DNA of 64,000 bases. Source: Bacteroides sp. AN502(2024) (GTDB lineage: Bacteria > Bacteroidota > Bacteroidia > Bacteroidales > Bacteroidaceae). Positions within the stretch are counted from its first letter, which is position 1. Each line of letters starts with the position of its first letter. Below the pieces are notes generated by a model. That model worked only from the letters and a program-made list of their open reading frames with translations, did not search any database and was not told the DNA's origin. Shown one piece after another: positions 35,482-44,878 of the stretch. A program made the position numbers and the translations under genes. The stretch covers positions 2,914,001 through 2,978,000 of the forward strand of contig NZ_JBGFSP010000003.1 in NCBI RefSeq assembly GCF_041227145.1, in the 5' to 3' direction.

Positions 35482-35552
35482 TGGTCTATAGAATAAGACT
35501 ATTTTTGAGAGAACAAAACAGGTTTAAATGGAAAGAGCCGTGTTATAGACCA
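35482..35552. repeat. Short inverted repeat TGGTCTATA/TATAGACCA
   Basis: TGGTCTATA at 35482-35490 is inverted at 35544-35552, enclosing 53 bp. It lies immediately upstream of the sigma-factor promoter. It may be an operator, or the ends of a tiny element; TATAGACC also occurs near 19792. Confidence 0.45.
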
Positions 35553-35595
35553 AAAATATTTTGGTGGGCGTCATTAATGTTTTAAAGTTAATTTG

Positions 35596-35603
35596 TACTT
35601 TTG
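35596..35603 (+). promoter_or_regulatory. -7 promoter element of the ECF sigma gene
   Basis: TACTTTTG fits TAnnTTTG. With the ATG at 35771 the leader would be about 160 nt. Confidence 0.55.
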
Positions 35604-35770
35604 TCATGTCTGTAAAAGGAATGCTTGTCTCTCTGCAACATTATTTTAAGCGATTTTCTTTATGCGATAAAATGCTGTGCTATTATTGTTGTTCAGTGAT
35701 TTGTAAGAATGTGGTCTGTTGTGTTGCTAAATTGCGGGCGGTTTGCTTATTCAGTTGTTTTAAAGTCGGT

Positions 35771-36307
35771 ATGAAGGAAGATAAAGAGAACAATCGGTCG
35801 GATGCTTTGAAGAGTAAGTTTGAAGAACTCTTCAAAGATAATTATTCCCGCCTTTATTATTATGCTCTCCATTTTATTCAAGATAGTGAGGTCTGTAAGG
35901 ATTTAGTAAGCGACACTTTCCATTTTATATGGGAAAACATTGACTCCTTACGTATGGAGACGGCTAAGGTTTATATATTTACCCATCTGCAACGCCTTTG
36001 CCTCGATTATCTTCGGCATTCGGGTATGATGGTTGCTAAAACAGACTCCTACCTTGCCATGCTTAAAGAGTGGAACGGTAACGATTGGCGGGAAAGCGAG
36101 GCACGTATTCAGAAGATTATGTGTTTGATAAATGACATGCCCCCGTTAACGAGAACAGTGATGGAGCAATGTTATATACATAAAAAGAAGTACATAGAAG
36201 TAGCCGGAATAACAGGGCTATCCGAAAGTGGCGTGCGTAAGCATGTGATGAAGGGGCTGAATATAATAAGAGAATACTTCTCTGTGAAATACAAAAAGCG
36301 GTACTAA
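35771..36307 (+). CDS. ECF-type RNA polymerase sigma factor
   Basis: The protein is 178 residues from the ATG at 35771 (MKEDKENN). Upstream codons are open but cysteine-rich and unlike the family. Region 2 covers FEELFKDNYSRLYYYALHFI and LVSDTFHFIWENI; region 4 covers MPPLTRTVMEQCYIHKKKY and SESGVRKHVMKGLN. It is followed by a FecR-type anti-sigma factor, a SusC-like receptor with an STN domain and SusD, the standard trans-envelope signalling arrangement. It should direct transcription of this uptake locus when the receptor is occupied. Confidence 0.88.
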   Translation: MKEDKENNRSDALKSKFEELFKDNYSRLYYYALHFIQDSEVCKDLVSDTFHFIWENIDSLRMETAKVYIFTHLQRLCLDYLRHSGMMVAKTDSYLAMLKEWNGNDWRESEARIQKIMCLINDMPPLTRTVMEQCYIHKKKYIEVAGITGLSESGVRKHVMKGLNIIREYFSVKYKKRY

Positions 36308-36399
36308 TAGGGCTGCTGCCCTATTGATCGATGATAAGACAGTTGTATGACTTATAGCAAACGATGTTATAAATGTTTATATTATAAGGAAAGAACTTT

Positions 36400-37533
36400 A
36401 TGAGTGACTCAAATGACAAAGGAAATAAATTAGGTATGGATGAGCACCAAGTACCGGATGAACGTTTACGTTACGAATGCGAGCAGGCATTCTTACGTCG
36501 TCACTTTACAGAGCCTTCTGTAAATGAAGAGTGGGAAAGGTTTCAATGCTCCCTGTCGCGGAATGTGCAACGTAAAAAACGTATTACCTATTATATATTG
36601 AGCGGACTTTCCGCTGCTGCAATAATATCTGGGGTAATCTTCTTCGTTTTGCACGACAATAAAGCGCAAAGGGGGCGATCGAAAGAAGCAATGGAGGTAT
36701 TGATAACTTCCATAAGCAAAGAGCAGCAAGTGGTTATAGAAGAATCGGGCGATGGCATGCCCAAGGAACGTACAACGATAGCCGTTAATGCTGTTCCGAC
36801 TGTAGAACGGCAAGGTGCGGTGCTGTCAGCAAAAGGTGCGGATTATACCCACGTAAATGCTAAGAGAGTCCGTCGTAACGTCGTTTCCATACCTCGTGGT
36901 AAGGTGTATAAAATAGTACTGAACGATGGTACAGAGGTGTGGCTTAATGCACATAGCCGTTTTTCGTTCCCCACCTGGTTCTCCGGTGATAAGCGGGAGG
37001 TAACACTCGAAGGAGAAGCCTATTTTAAGGTAATGCATGAGGAAAACAGACCTTTTATTATTGTCACCGATAAAATAACAACGCAGGTATTGGGCACAGA
37101 ACTGAATGTGAAAGCGTATAAAGATTCTGAGGCACACGTCACATTGGTACGCGGTGCAGTGTGCGTACGGCTGCCGCATAAAGCAGAGGGAGTGCTCTTA
37201 TCGCCCGGTGATGACATGGTTTGTGCAGACGATAGCTTTCAGATTAAAAAGGTAGATACAAGCTATTACAGCCAATGGATGGAGGGGGTCTTCTATTATG
37301 ATGATGTGTCTCTTGTTGACATATTGCGTGACTTAGGGCGTTGGTATAATCTCTCGGTAGAGATTGAACAAGAACCTGCGCTTATGAGCCTGCGACTGCA
37401 TTTCGTAGCAGAGCGGAGCGATAGTATCGATAAGGTGATTGAGAACCTGAATGCATACGAGTACCTCTCTGTCACAAAAAAAGGGAACCGGTTGGTAGTG
37501 AAGAGAAAGAACAAAGAAACAGATAAGGAGTAG
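36400..37533 (+). CDS. FecR-family anti-sigma factor
   Basis: This 377-residue inner-membrane protein has a cytoplasmic N-terminus (about 1-65, sigma-binding), one membrane span (ITYYILSGLSAAAIISGVIF) and a periplasmic FecR domain, including IPRGKVYKIVLNDGTEVWLN and ITTQVLGTELNVKAY. The C-terminal DUF4974-like part (YDDVSLVDILRDLGRWYNL) resembles an STN fold. It would hold the upstream sigma factor until the receptor's STN domain signals. It lies 92 bp after the sigma gene. The receptor it should sense is frameshifted here. Confidence 0.88.
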   Translation: MSDSNDKGNKLGMDEHQVPDERLRYECEQAFLRRHFTEPSVNEEWERFQCSLSRNVQRKKRITYYILSGLSAAAIISGVIFFVLHDNKAQRGRSKEAMEVLITSISKEQQVVIEESGDGMPKERTTIAVNAVPTVERQGAVLSAKGADYTHVNAKRVRRNVVSIPRGKVYKIVLNDGTEVWLNAHSRFSFPTWFSGDKREVTLEGEAYFKVMHEENRPFIIVTDKITTQVLGTELNVKAYKDSEAHVTLVRGAVCVRLPHKAEGVLLSPGDDMVCADDSFQIKKVDTSYYSQWMEGVFYYDDVSLVDILRDLGRWYNLSVEIEQEPALMSLRLHFVAERSDSIDKVIENLNAYEYLSVTKKGNRLVVKRKNKETDKE

Positions 37534-37570
37534 AAGATGTATTATGGGGGAGACCCGAAACGGCGTTTAA

Positions 37571-37578
37571 TATCTTTG
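37571..37578 (+). promoter_or_regulatory. -7 promoter-like element of the susC operon
   Basis: TATCTTTG is a perfect TAnnTTTG match between fecR and the susC-like gene, 154 bp before the ATG. If the sigma factor drives this operon, the element could be coincidental. Confidence 0.5.
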
Positions 37579-37653
37579 AATATGAATAAGGTAAATTGCT
37601 TTACAACAGTATAGAGATAAGGAAGATAGAACATTCAGAGAATAAGAGCAAAA

Positions 37654-37690
37654 AAGAGAGCATTTGGTGGGACTAAATGCTCTCTTTTTT
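37654..37690 (+). terminator. Terminator or attenuator hairpin in the susC leader
   Basis: AAGAGAGCATTT (37654-37665) pairs with AAATGCTCTCTT (37675-37686), followed by TTTT. It lies after the -7 element at 37571 and before the susC ATG, so it could end fecR transcripts or attenuate susC. Confidence 0.7.
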
Positions 37691-37731
37691 CGTATATAAG
37701 TAAAGGATATTTTTAATTTAAAGTTATATTT

Positions 37732-40700
37732 ATGAAAAGTTATTGTTTCTTGAGGGCGCTCCATAGGAGATTCCTGTTTTTCCTGCTTTTCTTTTTTTGT
37801 GGGAGTATTGCGGGAGAAAGTGTGCTGGCACAAAGTGCTTCCCATAAAATTGATTTGGTATGCCATGATGAGCTTATGCCGTCTGTGCTGAAAAGGTTGG
37901 AACAAGAAACGGAATTCAAATTCTTGTTTACTTATAATTATATTCAGAACTACAAGGTAACGGTTGATATTAAATCGAAAACAATAGATGAGGTGATGAA
38001 TGCCATTTTAGGATCTTATCCTCTTACTTATAAGATAAACGGAAGATATATCACAGTATCGACCGTATCGAAAGTCGAACAGAAGCACATCAAAGGGCAT
38101 GTGTCGGATGTTTCTGGAGAGGCTTTGCCCGGTGTGAACATTCTGACCAATGACCCCGCTGTGGCAGGGGTTAGCGATGCCAATGGCAACTTCGATATAT
38201 TAATACCTAATGATAAGGAAATAACAGAAGTAAGGTTTTCTTATATAGGGATGAAGAACATGTCGGTACCTTTCACTGGGAAGCAGTTGTTTATTTCCAT
38301 GAAAGATGATACACAACTTGTAGATGAGGTGGTTGTTAATGGTATATTTGAACGTAAAAAAGAGAGCTTTACTGGAGCTACTACTGTTGTGAGAAAAGAG
38401 GAACTGATGCGGAGCGGTAGCCAAAACTTATTGCAAAACCTGAAAAACATTGATCCGGCCTTCAAGATTGTAGAAAATATGGACTTAGGTTCCAATCCGA
38501 ATGCCATGCCCGAAGTACAAATGCGCGGACAGCAGTCAATGCCCGATTTGAAGGGGACATATAACGGAAATCCTAATCAGCCCTTGTTCATATTAGATGG
38601 GTTTGAGGTGGATGTGACAGCTGTTTACGACTTGGATATGAATCGTGTAGAAACAATTGTTCTGCTGAAAGATGCAGCAGCAAAGGCTATTTATGGATCT
38701 AAAGCAGCAAATGGGGTAGTAGTGATAGAAACCCGTAAACCCGAAGCGGGCAAACTAAGGGTAACGTATAAAGGAGACTTAAACTTGACAATCCCCGACT
38801 TGACAGGGTACAACCTTTGCAATGCTTACGAGAAGTTTGAGGTAGATAAAATGTACGGCTTGTATTCGGATCCTTGGTTTTGGGAGCAATATCTAAACAA
38901 CATTCAAACGGAAATAGCACGTGGCGTGGATACCGATTGGCTGGCATATCCCTTACGTATGGGCATCGGGCACAGGCACTCTGTGTATCTGGAAGGAGGC
39001 GATGAACGTACTCGCTACGGTGTAGATTTGCTGTACAATAATATTAAGGGTATAATGAAAGGATCAGAACGAAAAACGTTTACCGGAAGCTTCGTCCTTT
39101 CTTACCGATATAAGAATTTATTATTCCGCAATCAATTCAGTGCCACTTTAAATCATGCCGATGACTCTCCTTATGGCTCTTTCTCAGAGTATGCAGAGTT
39201 GAATCCGTACTGGACGCCATACGATAATAATGGCAATCTGAAACAAATAGTTGGCTCTACAGGTGGCGGTGGCTTGGTGGGCGTAACTAAAGGGAATCCG
39301 TTGTGGAATGCTGCTATTGGGACAAGGAACTTCGGGAAATACACAAACCTGACTAACAACTTTTATGTTGAGTGGCAGTTGGCCGAGTCGTTGAAATTGA
39401 TGGGGCGTGTGGGCTTGTCGAAAACACTCAATAGGCGAGAAGATTTTTATCCGGCCTCGCATACATCTTTTTGGGGGTATTCGGAAGAACGTGCATTCGA
39501 GAAGGGAAGTTATAGCAAGTCGGATGGAGAGAATACTTTTGTATCGGCCGATGTTACGGCAAACTATTCTTTGTTCCTTAATAAGAATCAGCTGTTCTTT
39601 AATGCAGGGTGGAACATTCAACAGAATCAGTCGGAATCTACTAACTTTAAGGTGATAGGATTCCCTAACGACCGCATCAACTTTATAGCCTCCGGTCTAA
39701 AGCCTGATTCAAGCCAGCCTTTTTCAGGAGGTGAGGGTATCAGCAGGTCAATTAGCCTATTGTCGGCTTTGAATTATTCGTATGATGACCGTTACTTGGC
39801 TGACCTTTCTTATCGCACTAGTGCTTCTTCTCTTTTCGGAAAGGATAACCGTTGGGGACAGTTTTGGGCAATAGGAGCCGGATGGAACTTACATAAGGAA
39901 CACTTTATGGAAGAAGCCACTTGGCTGAAACAGTTTAAGGTCAGGGCCTCTACCGGTTATACCGGAGCACAGAACTTCAGCTCCTATCAGGCATTAGCCA
40001 CATTTGGCTATTATCAGACGCAGGCCTATGATAATTGGATAGGCTCCTACCTTATGGCTTTACCCAATGATAAATTAAAATGGCAGAAGACGCAGGATTA
40101 TAACATAGGAGTCGATATAAACCTACTTAATCGGATGATAATCCGCTATGATTATTATGTGCAGAAAACAGAAGACCAGCTTTTAGCACTTACAATTCCG
40201 CCTTCAATGGGTTTTCTTAGTTATATGGAGAACTTGGGAAGTACAGAGAATAGGGGAATGGAGTTGAAACTGAATGCACATCTTCTGTACAATCCGGCAA
40301 GGAAACAATACTTGAGCGTATTCTTCTCTATCGCCAAGAACTCGAATAAACTCAAAAAAATATCAAATGCCTTGAAGAATTATAATGATGAAGTAGATGA
40401 TAAAATAGTAGCAGGAAAGACAAACAAGCCTCAACTCCATTTTATCGAAGGAGAGTCAATGAACGCTATATGGGCCGTACGTTCATTGGGTATAGATCCC
40501 GCTACAGGCGATGAATTATATCTCACTAAAGATGGGAAGAGTACAACGGAGTGGAGGACAGAGGACCAAGTGGTATGTGGAGATGCAATGCCGAAATGCA
40601 CGGGCACTTTTGGACTGAACTTAGATTATAAGGGAATATTCATGAATATGAGGGTGTGTCAAAATTCCCTTTTTGAAGAAATGACCTCTGCTATAGCTAT

Positions 40701-41152
40701 CTGTGGCAGGGGTAAATCTTTATATTCAGGCATTATGACACACCCTCATATTCATGAATATGTCTTTTTATTATCAGCTGGGTGGACAGATGTATAATCA
40801 CACATTGGTGAACCGTGTAGAGAATGCGTATGTCGGGCTGAATGTAGATAAGCGTATATACAATGCGGTATGGAAGAAACCGGGCGATATTGTTGATTTC
40901 TCTTATAGCCCTTATAAGACAACTAAACCGAGCTCACGCTTTATTCAGAACTTAAATGAACTTCGTTTCTCTGCATTGAATATTGGGTACGATTTCCGTT
41001 ATTCTACTTTGCTACGTAAGCTGAAACTTGCACAGCTGAAAGCAAGCTTCTATATGAATGATATTTTCCGCGCATCTACCGTACGGGTAGAAAGGGGGTT
41101 GGATTATCCGTTTGCTCGTACTTATTCGTTCTCTTTGCAAGCAACCTTCTAA
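37732..41152 (+). pseudogene. SusC/RagA-like TonB-linked receptor, frameshifted by a small insertion
   Basis: The signal peptide (...GESVLAQ) is followed by an STN domain (DLVCHDELMPSVLKRLEQ, about 41-110), a carboxypeptidase-like domain (IKGHVSDVSGEALPGVNIL), a plug (RGQQSMPDLKG, SKAANGVVVIE) and the barrel. At 40650 a 98-bp insertion plus a duplicated 14-bp target shifts the frame: translation leaves the barrel after GIFMNM and stops at 40797 with unrelated residues. The true end continues in another frame from SFYYQLGGQMYN to SFSLQATF at 41152. Removing 112 bp gives an intact 1,102-residue protein. About 130 C-terminal barrel residues are lost, so the receptor is probably inactive. Confidence 0.9.
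40650..40747 (+). mobile_element. 98-bp MITE-like insertion in the susC-like gene
   Basis: The ends are perfect 12-bp inverted repeats: GAGGGTGTGTCA and TGACACACCCTC. The flanks are direct copies of ATATTCATGAATAT (40636-40649 and 40748-40761), a perfect palindrome, so this is a 14-bp target duplication. The interior has no reading frame. The parent transposase is not in the window; IS1182-like elements, which favour palindromic targets, are a guess. Confidence 0.9.
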
Positions 41153-41162
41153 TATGTAAGAT

Positions 41163-42596
41163 ATGATGAAAAAGATACAGAAAGTAAAGAATATACTTGG
41201 CATACTTATCTTATTTTTGTTAAGTGTGTCGTGCCATGACTGGTTGGATGTTAGTCCAAAGTCTGAGGTGAAATATGATGATTTGTTCAGCTATAAGAAC
41301 GGATTCAAAGACCAATTAACAGGCATTTATACTGCACTTTGTAGTGAAAACTTGTATGGAGCAAACCTCACTTTTGGTATGGTAGATGCACTAGGTCAAC
41401 AATATATATGGAAACAAGAGGCCGGCATTTATTATCATTTGCATCGGTTTGAATACGAAAACAGCAACAGCCAGAGAGTCATAAACAATGTGTGGAGCAG
41501 TATGTATAATACGATAGCCAATATCAATATTTTATTGAAAGGGATCAATGAACATCGAGGTGTTCTGTCGGAAACCGAAGAAAAGGTTTATGAGGGCGAA
41601 GCATGTGCTTTGCGTGCCTTTCTGCATTTCGATTTGCTCAGGTTGTTCAGCATGAGCTATGCAAGTGGGGGCAATGAAAAAGCTATCCCGTATGTTAAGG
41701 GAGTGTCGAATGAGGTTACCCCACTATCTACGGTTGCCGAGGTTATTGAATTAGTGATTGAAGACTTAAAGCATGCCATGAATCTATTGGAGGTCGATCC
41801 AGTGAAAGCTGGGTACTCTTCTACCGACTTTATAGGTACCCGCAAATTCCATTTTAATTATTATGCTGTTTGTGCCTTAATGGCTCGAGCCTATCTTTAT
41901 AAAGGCGATAAGGAGAATGCATTGCGGTGTGCCCGCGAAGTGATAGAATCGAATCATTATCCTTGGGTGGCAAGTAGCAATGTAACTACCAACATGCGCC
42001 AGACTCGCGATGGAATATTTGAACCGGAGTGTATCTTCATGCTAAATAATACAAGGCTGAAATCGTTGACAGAAAGTTTTCTGAAAGACGGTGAGAGCTA
42101 CACTATGGGGAACTTGCTCATTATGTCTCCGGAAGTATGTGCGGAGATCTTCGAAACGAACCTATATGGGTTTGATTGGCGATATAACTACTATTTTGAA
42201 ACATTGTTGAACTACTATGTCGGTAGTACTAAGTTGTGGCAAGTTTCTGCCAATTATAATAACCGGCAGCCATTACTTAGAGTAAGTGAAATGTGGTTGA
42301 TTGCTGCTGAATGCGCTACCTCTAAGAAAGAGGCTGTGAACTATATTAACACACTGCGTAGGCATAGGGGGTTCGATGAGGGGAGTATGCTGACAGAAGA
42401 CGTTGTAACAGATGTGATGCTACAATCCATTATAGGGAAAGAATATCGAAAAGAGTTTATCGGTGAGGGGCAATGGTTTTTGTACTGTAAGCGCTTAGAC
42501 CTCCCGGAAATTCCCGATGTAACAGTGCCTTTCAGTAAAGCTTTTTATGTACTCCCGATGCCCGATCAAGAAAAGGAATACGGTAATAGAAACTAA
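41163..42596 (+). CDS. SusD/RagB-family nutrient-binding lipoprotein
   Basis: This 477-residue surface lipoprotein has lipobox LSVSC (Cys near residue 22) and the SusD start CHDWLDVSPKSEV. It also has the N-terminal helical block (YKNGFKDQLTGIYTALCSE), TPR-like helices such as GEACALRAFLHFDLLRLF, and the C-terminal segment LRVSEMWLIAAECATSKKEA with EYRKEFIGEGQWFLYCKRL. It starts 10 bp after the true susC stop. It should cap the SusC transporter that is disrupted here. An ATG one codon further in is equally possible. Confidence 0.92.
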   Translation: MMKKIQKVKNILGILILFLLSVSCHDWLDVSPKSEVKYDDLFSYKNGFKDQLTGIYTALCSENLYGANLTFGMVDALGQQYIWKQEAGIYYHLHRFEYENSNSQRVINNVWSSMYNTIANINILLKGINEHRGVLSETEEKVYEGEACALRAFLHFDLLRLFSMSYASGGNEKAIPYVKGVSNEVTPLSTVAEVIELVIEDLKHAMNLLEVDPVKAGYSSTDFIGTRKFHFNYYAVCALMARAYLYKGDKENALRCAREVIESNHYPWVASSNVTTNMRQTRDGIFEPECIFMLNNTRLKSLTESFLKDGESYTMGNLLIMSPEVCAEIFETNLYGFDWRYNYYFETLLNYYVGSTKLWQVSANYNNRQPLLRVSEMWLIAAECATSKKEAVNYINTLRRHRGFDEGSMLTEDVVTDVMLQSIIGKEYRKEFIGEGQWFLYCKRLDLPEIPDVTVPFSKAFYVLPMPDQEKEYGNRN

Positions 42597-42616
42597 AGTA
42601 GGAAAGGAGATAATAT

Positions 42617-43291
42617 ATGAAACGATTAGGTTATGCTATAAGCTTGTTGCTACTTTTAATTGGTTGTACTAAAGATAATTATTTGCAGTATGATACTAAG
42701 GTAGCTTCTTTGCGATTTGTTTACTCTTCGGGAGTGAAGGACAGTACGGTCTATTCCTTCGGTTTGCATCCGGGCATGCAGGAAGATGTTGTGGAAGTAC
42801 CGTTCGGCTTGATAGGTTTGAGTTCCTCTGAGCCCAGAAAAGTTGCAGTGGAGGTTGTTAAAGAGAAAACAACAGCGATAGAGAATAGTGAATTTGTGAT
42901 TGAGCCATGCATGCTTCCCGCAGATGCCGTTACTGGCAGTATAAGAATAAAAGTGCGTAGAAGTGACAATCTGGATGGAAACGGTAAGGTCGTTGCATTG
43001 CGCTTACGGGCCAATGACTATTTTGAAGAAGCACCAGTCGACAGGTCCATGTTTCGTATCATAATAACCAATGAGCTGACAGAACCCGTAGGATGGATTT
43101 TCAATGAATACAGCCGTATCAAGCACGAGTTCGTGATTCTGCATACAGGCGTTGCCACAAATTATAACAAATGGAGTACTTCGGAACAGATTTATTGGAA
43201 AGGTATATTAATCAAAGCGTTGTACGAATATAATAAGGCGCATCCGGGAAAACCTTTGATAGATGAAAATGGGCTGATAATAACTTTCTGA
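42617..43291 (+). CDS. DUF4843 domain lipoprotein
   Basis: This 224-residue protein has a lipoprotein signal (SLLLLLIGC) and then the DUF4843-like pattern: QYDTKVASLRFVY, VEVPFGLIGLSSSEPRKVAV and GSIRIKVRRSD. The C-terminal half (EYSRIKHEFVILHTG) is helical, with NKWST and IYWKG. It is regularly the third gene after SusC/SusD in sigma/FecR-controlled loci of Bacteroidetes. Surface location and a role in ligand binding are inferred from context. Confidence 0.78.
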   Translation: MKRLGYAISLLLLLIGCTKDNYLQYDTKVASLRFVYSSGVKDSTVYSFGLHPGMQEDVVEVPFGLIGLSSSEPRKVAVEVVKEKTTAIENSEFVIEPCMLPADAVTGSIRIKVRRSDNLDGNGKVVALRLRANDYFEEAPVDRSMFRIIITNELTEPVGWIFNEYSRIKHEFVILHTGVATNYNKWSTSEQIYWKGILIKALYEYNKAHPGKPLIDENGLIITF

Positions 43292-43297
43292 TTATTA

Positions 43298-44866
43298 ATG
43301 ATAAAGATATACGTAGTGATGAGAAATATTTTAATTTTATACTTATGCTTTATTGGGCTGACAATGAACCTGTCTGCTTGCTATGAGGATCGGGGGAATT
43401 ATGATTATTCAGAGTTGCCTCATATTACTATACAAGCAAAAGATACTGTGCATGCCACGCAGTTTACAACATTGGAACTACCTGTAGAAATGAATCTGGA
43501 CGACTACGACAGCAAGGACTACGAGTTTAGCTGGCGTCTTTGGCCGAATGATATAGGAGGAGTATGGAAACAGAAAACTATTGCAAATACTAAAGACCTT
43601 TCTTATGCAGTGACCGAGATTCCGGGTTCCTACTCGTTAGTACTTACTTGCCACAACAAACAGTCCGGAGTAAATACCTATAAACAGATTCTTTTGGTTG
43701 TTCAGGGAGTTATTACCGAAGGCTGGATGGTGTTACATGAGAAAGACGGAAAGACCGATTTCGATTTGGTGATGAGTCCCTACTTCTCCAACCGGGTCGA
43801 TAAGGACCTGATACTGCATAACGTTTATCAGTCTGTCAACGGAGAACAATTAGAGGGAAGAGGCGTTAAGATTGGTAGTTTCTTCTGTATAGGACGTTAT
43901 CAAAACGTAACGATTCTCACCGATAAGGGTGGCGCTCGTTTAGATGCCATCACTATGCAGAAAATATTCGACATTTCTACTTTGATGCCCGATATGAGCA
44001 ATTGGAAGCCGGAGAACTATCTTTTTTATCATTATTATTGGAGTCCTGCCCGGTTTGGATACGATGCCATTATCTCTAATGGGCATTTTTATGAGTATAG
44101 TGCTATGGGGGCAATGGGGTTCACTACTTACATTGAGCCTATCCTGAAAGACGAAATGACGTACAGGTCGGCTGCCTATGCTCCCCGCTACTTCGATTAC
44201 TATCTTGCCATTATCTACGATGAATTAGGCGGGCGGTTCTTATGTTTCCCAAAGCACAACAATGGTAGTTCTACATGGATACTTCAGGAAATGCCTGACA
44301 ATGCCTCCGGTACTGTATGCAACATTAAGAACATGCATGCCAAGCTGCGGTATATGGATACTGGATTTAATAATTACGAATATGGATTGTTTGAGGATTG
44401 GGATACCCATGCCAATGCTTTATATGCATTTAACTTCGATGCCAGTGTCAATGTGGACAAAGCTATGTATAGCGCGGCGAACTGTCCCGATATTCAGAAG
44501 GCCGATTATTTTGCATTAGGCGATTTAGGACCGGTATTTTATTATGCTACCGACAGGGATATCTATCAGTATGATTATATGGGAACCAATACAGGGAAAA
44601 AGGTTTATTCCTTGGCCAACAATGAGGAAAGAATCACTGGCATGAAAATATTCAAGCCTTGCGTTGATCGTTTCATTCGTTCGCACCCTTACAATAACAA
44701 GGTGCTTATGATATCTACCTATAACGGTTTTTCCAAAGAAGGAAAGCTTTACATGTACTATATCAATGTAAGCAATGGGGCGATTGACGTCTCCTCGGAA
44801 AAGGTTATTGGCGGATTTGGTGAGATTTTGGATATGGAATACAATTTCGCGAAGTATGGCTCTTAA
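43298..44866 (+). CDS. PKD-like family lipoprotein
   Basis: The protein is up to 522 residues. An ATG at 43319 (MRNILILYLC) is the better start because it places the signal peptide and the lipobox (LSAC) at normal distance. It is followed by CYEDRGNYDYSELP, the typical opening of this family. An Ig/PKD-like part (about 40-150) leads into a large beta-rich domain with WMVLHEKDGKTDFDLVM, DKGGARLD and late propeller-like repeats. It is expected at the cell surface as an accessory binding protein of the SusC/D system. Ligand unknown. Confidence 0.75.
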   Translation: MIKIYVVMRNILILYLCFIGLTMNLSACYEDRGNYDYSELPHITIQAKDTVHATQFTTLELPVEMNLDDYDSKDYEFSWRLWPNDIGGVWKQKTIANTKDLSYAVTEIPGSYSLVLTCHNKQSGVNTYKQILLVVQGVITEGWMVLHEKDGKTDFDLVMSPYFSNRVDKDLILHNVYQSVNGEQLEGRGVKIGSFFCIGRYQNVTILTDKGGARLDAITMQKIFDISTLMPDMSNWKPENYLFYHYYWSPARFGYDAIISNGHFYEYSAMGAMGFTTYIEPILKDEMTYRSAAYAPRYFDYYLAIIYDELGGRFLCFPKHNNGSSTWILQEMPDNASGTVCNIKNMHAKLRYMDTGFNNYEYGLFEDWDTHANALYAFNFDASVNVDKAMYSAANCPDIQKADYFALGDLGPVFYYATDRDIYQYDYMGTNTGKKVYSLANNEERITGMKIFKPCVDRFIRSHPYNNKVLMISTYNGFSKEGKLYMYYINVSNGAIDVSSEKVIGGFGEILDMEYNFAKYGS

Positions 44867-44878
44867 ATATATGTACCG

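Noticed and set aside
40754..41152. Separate 132-residue outer-membrane gene
   Set aside because: It is the frameshifted end of the SusC-like receptor, including its last barrel strands.
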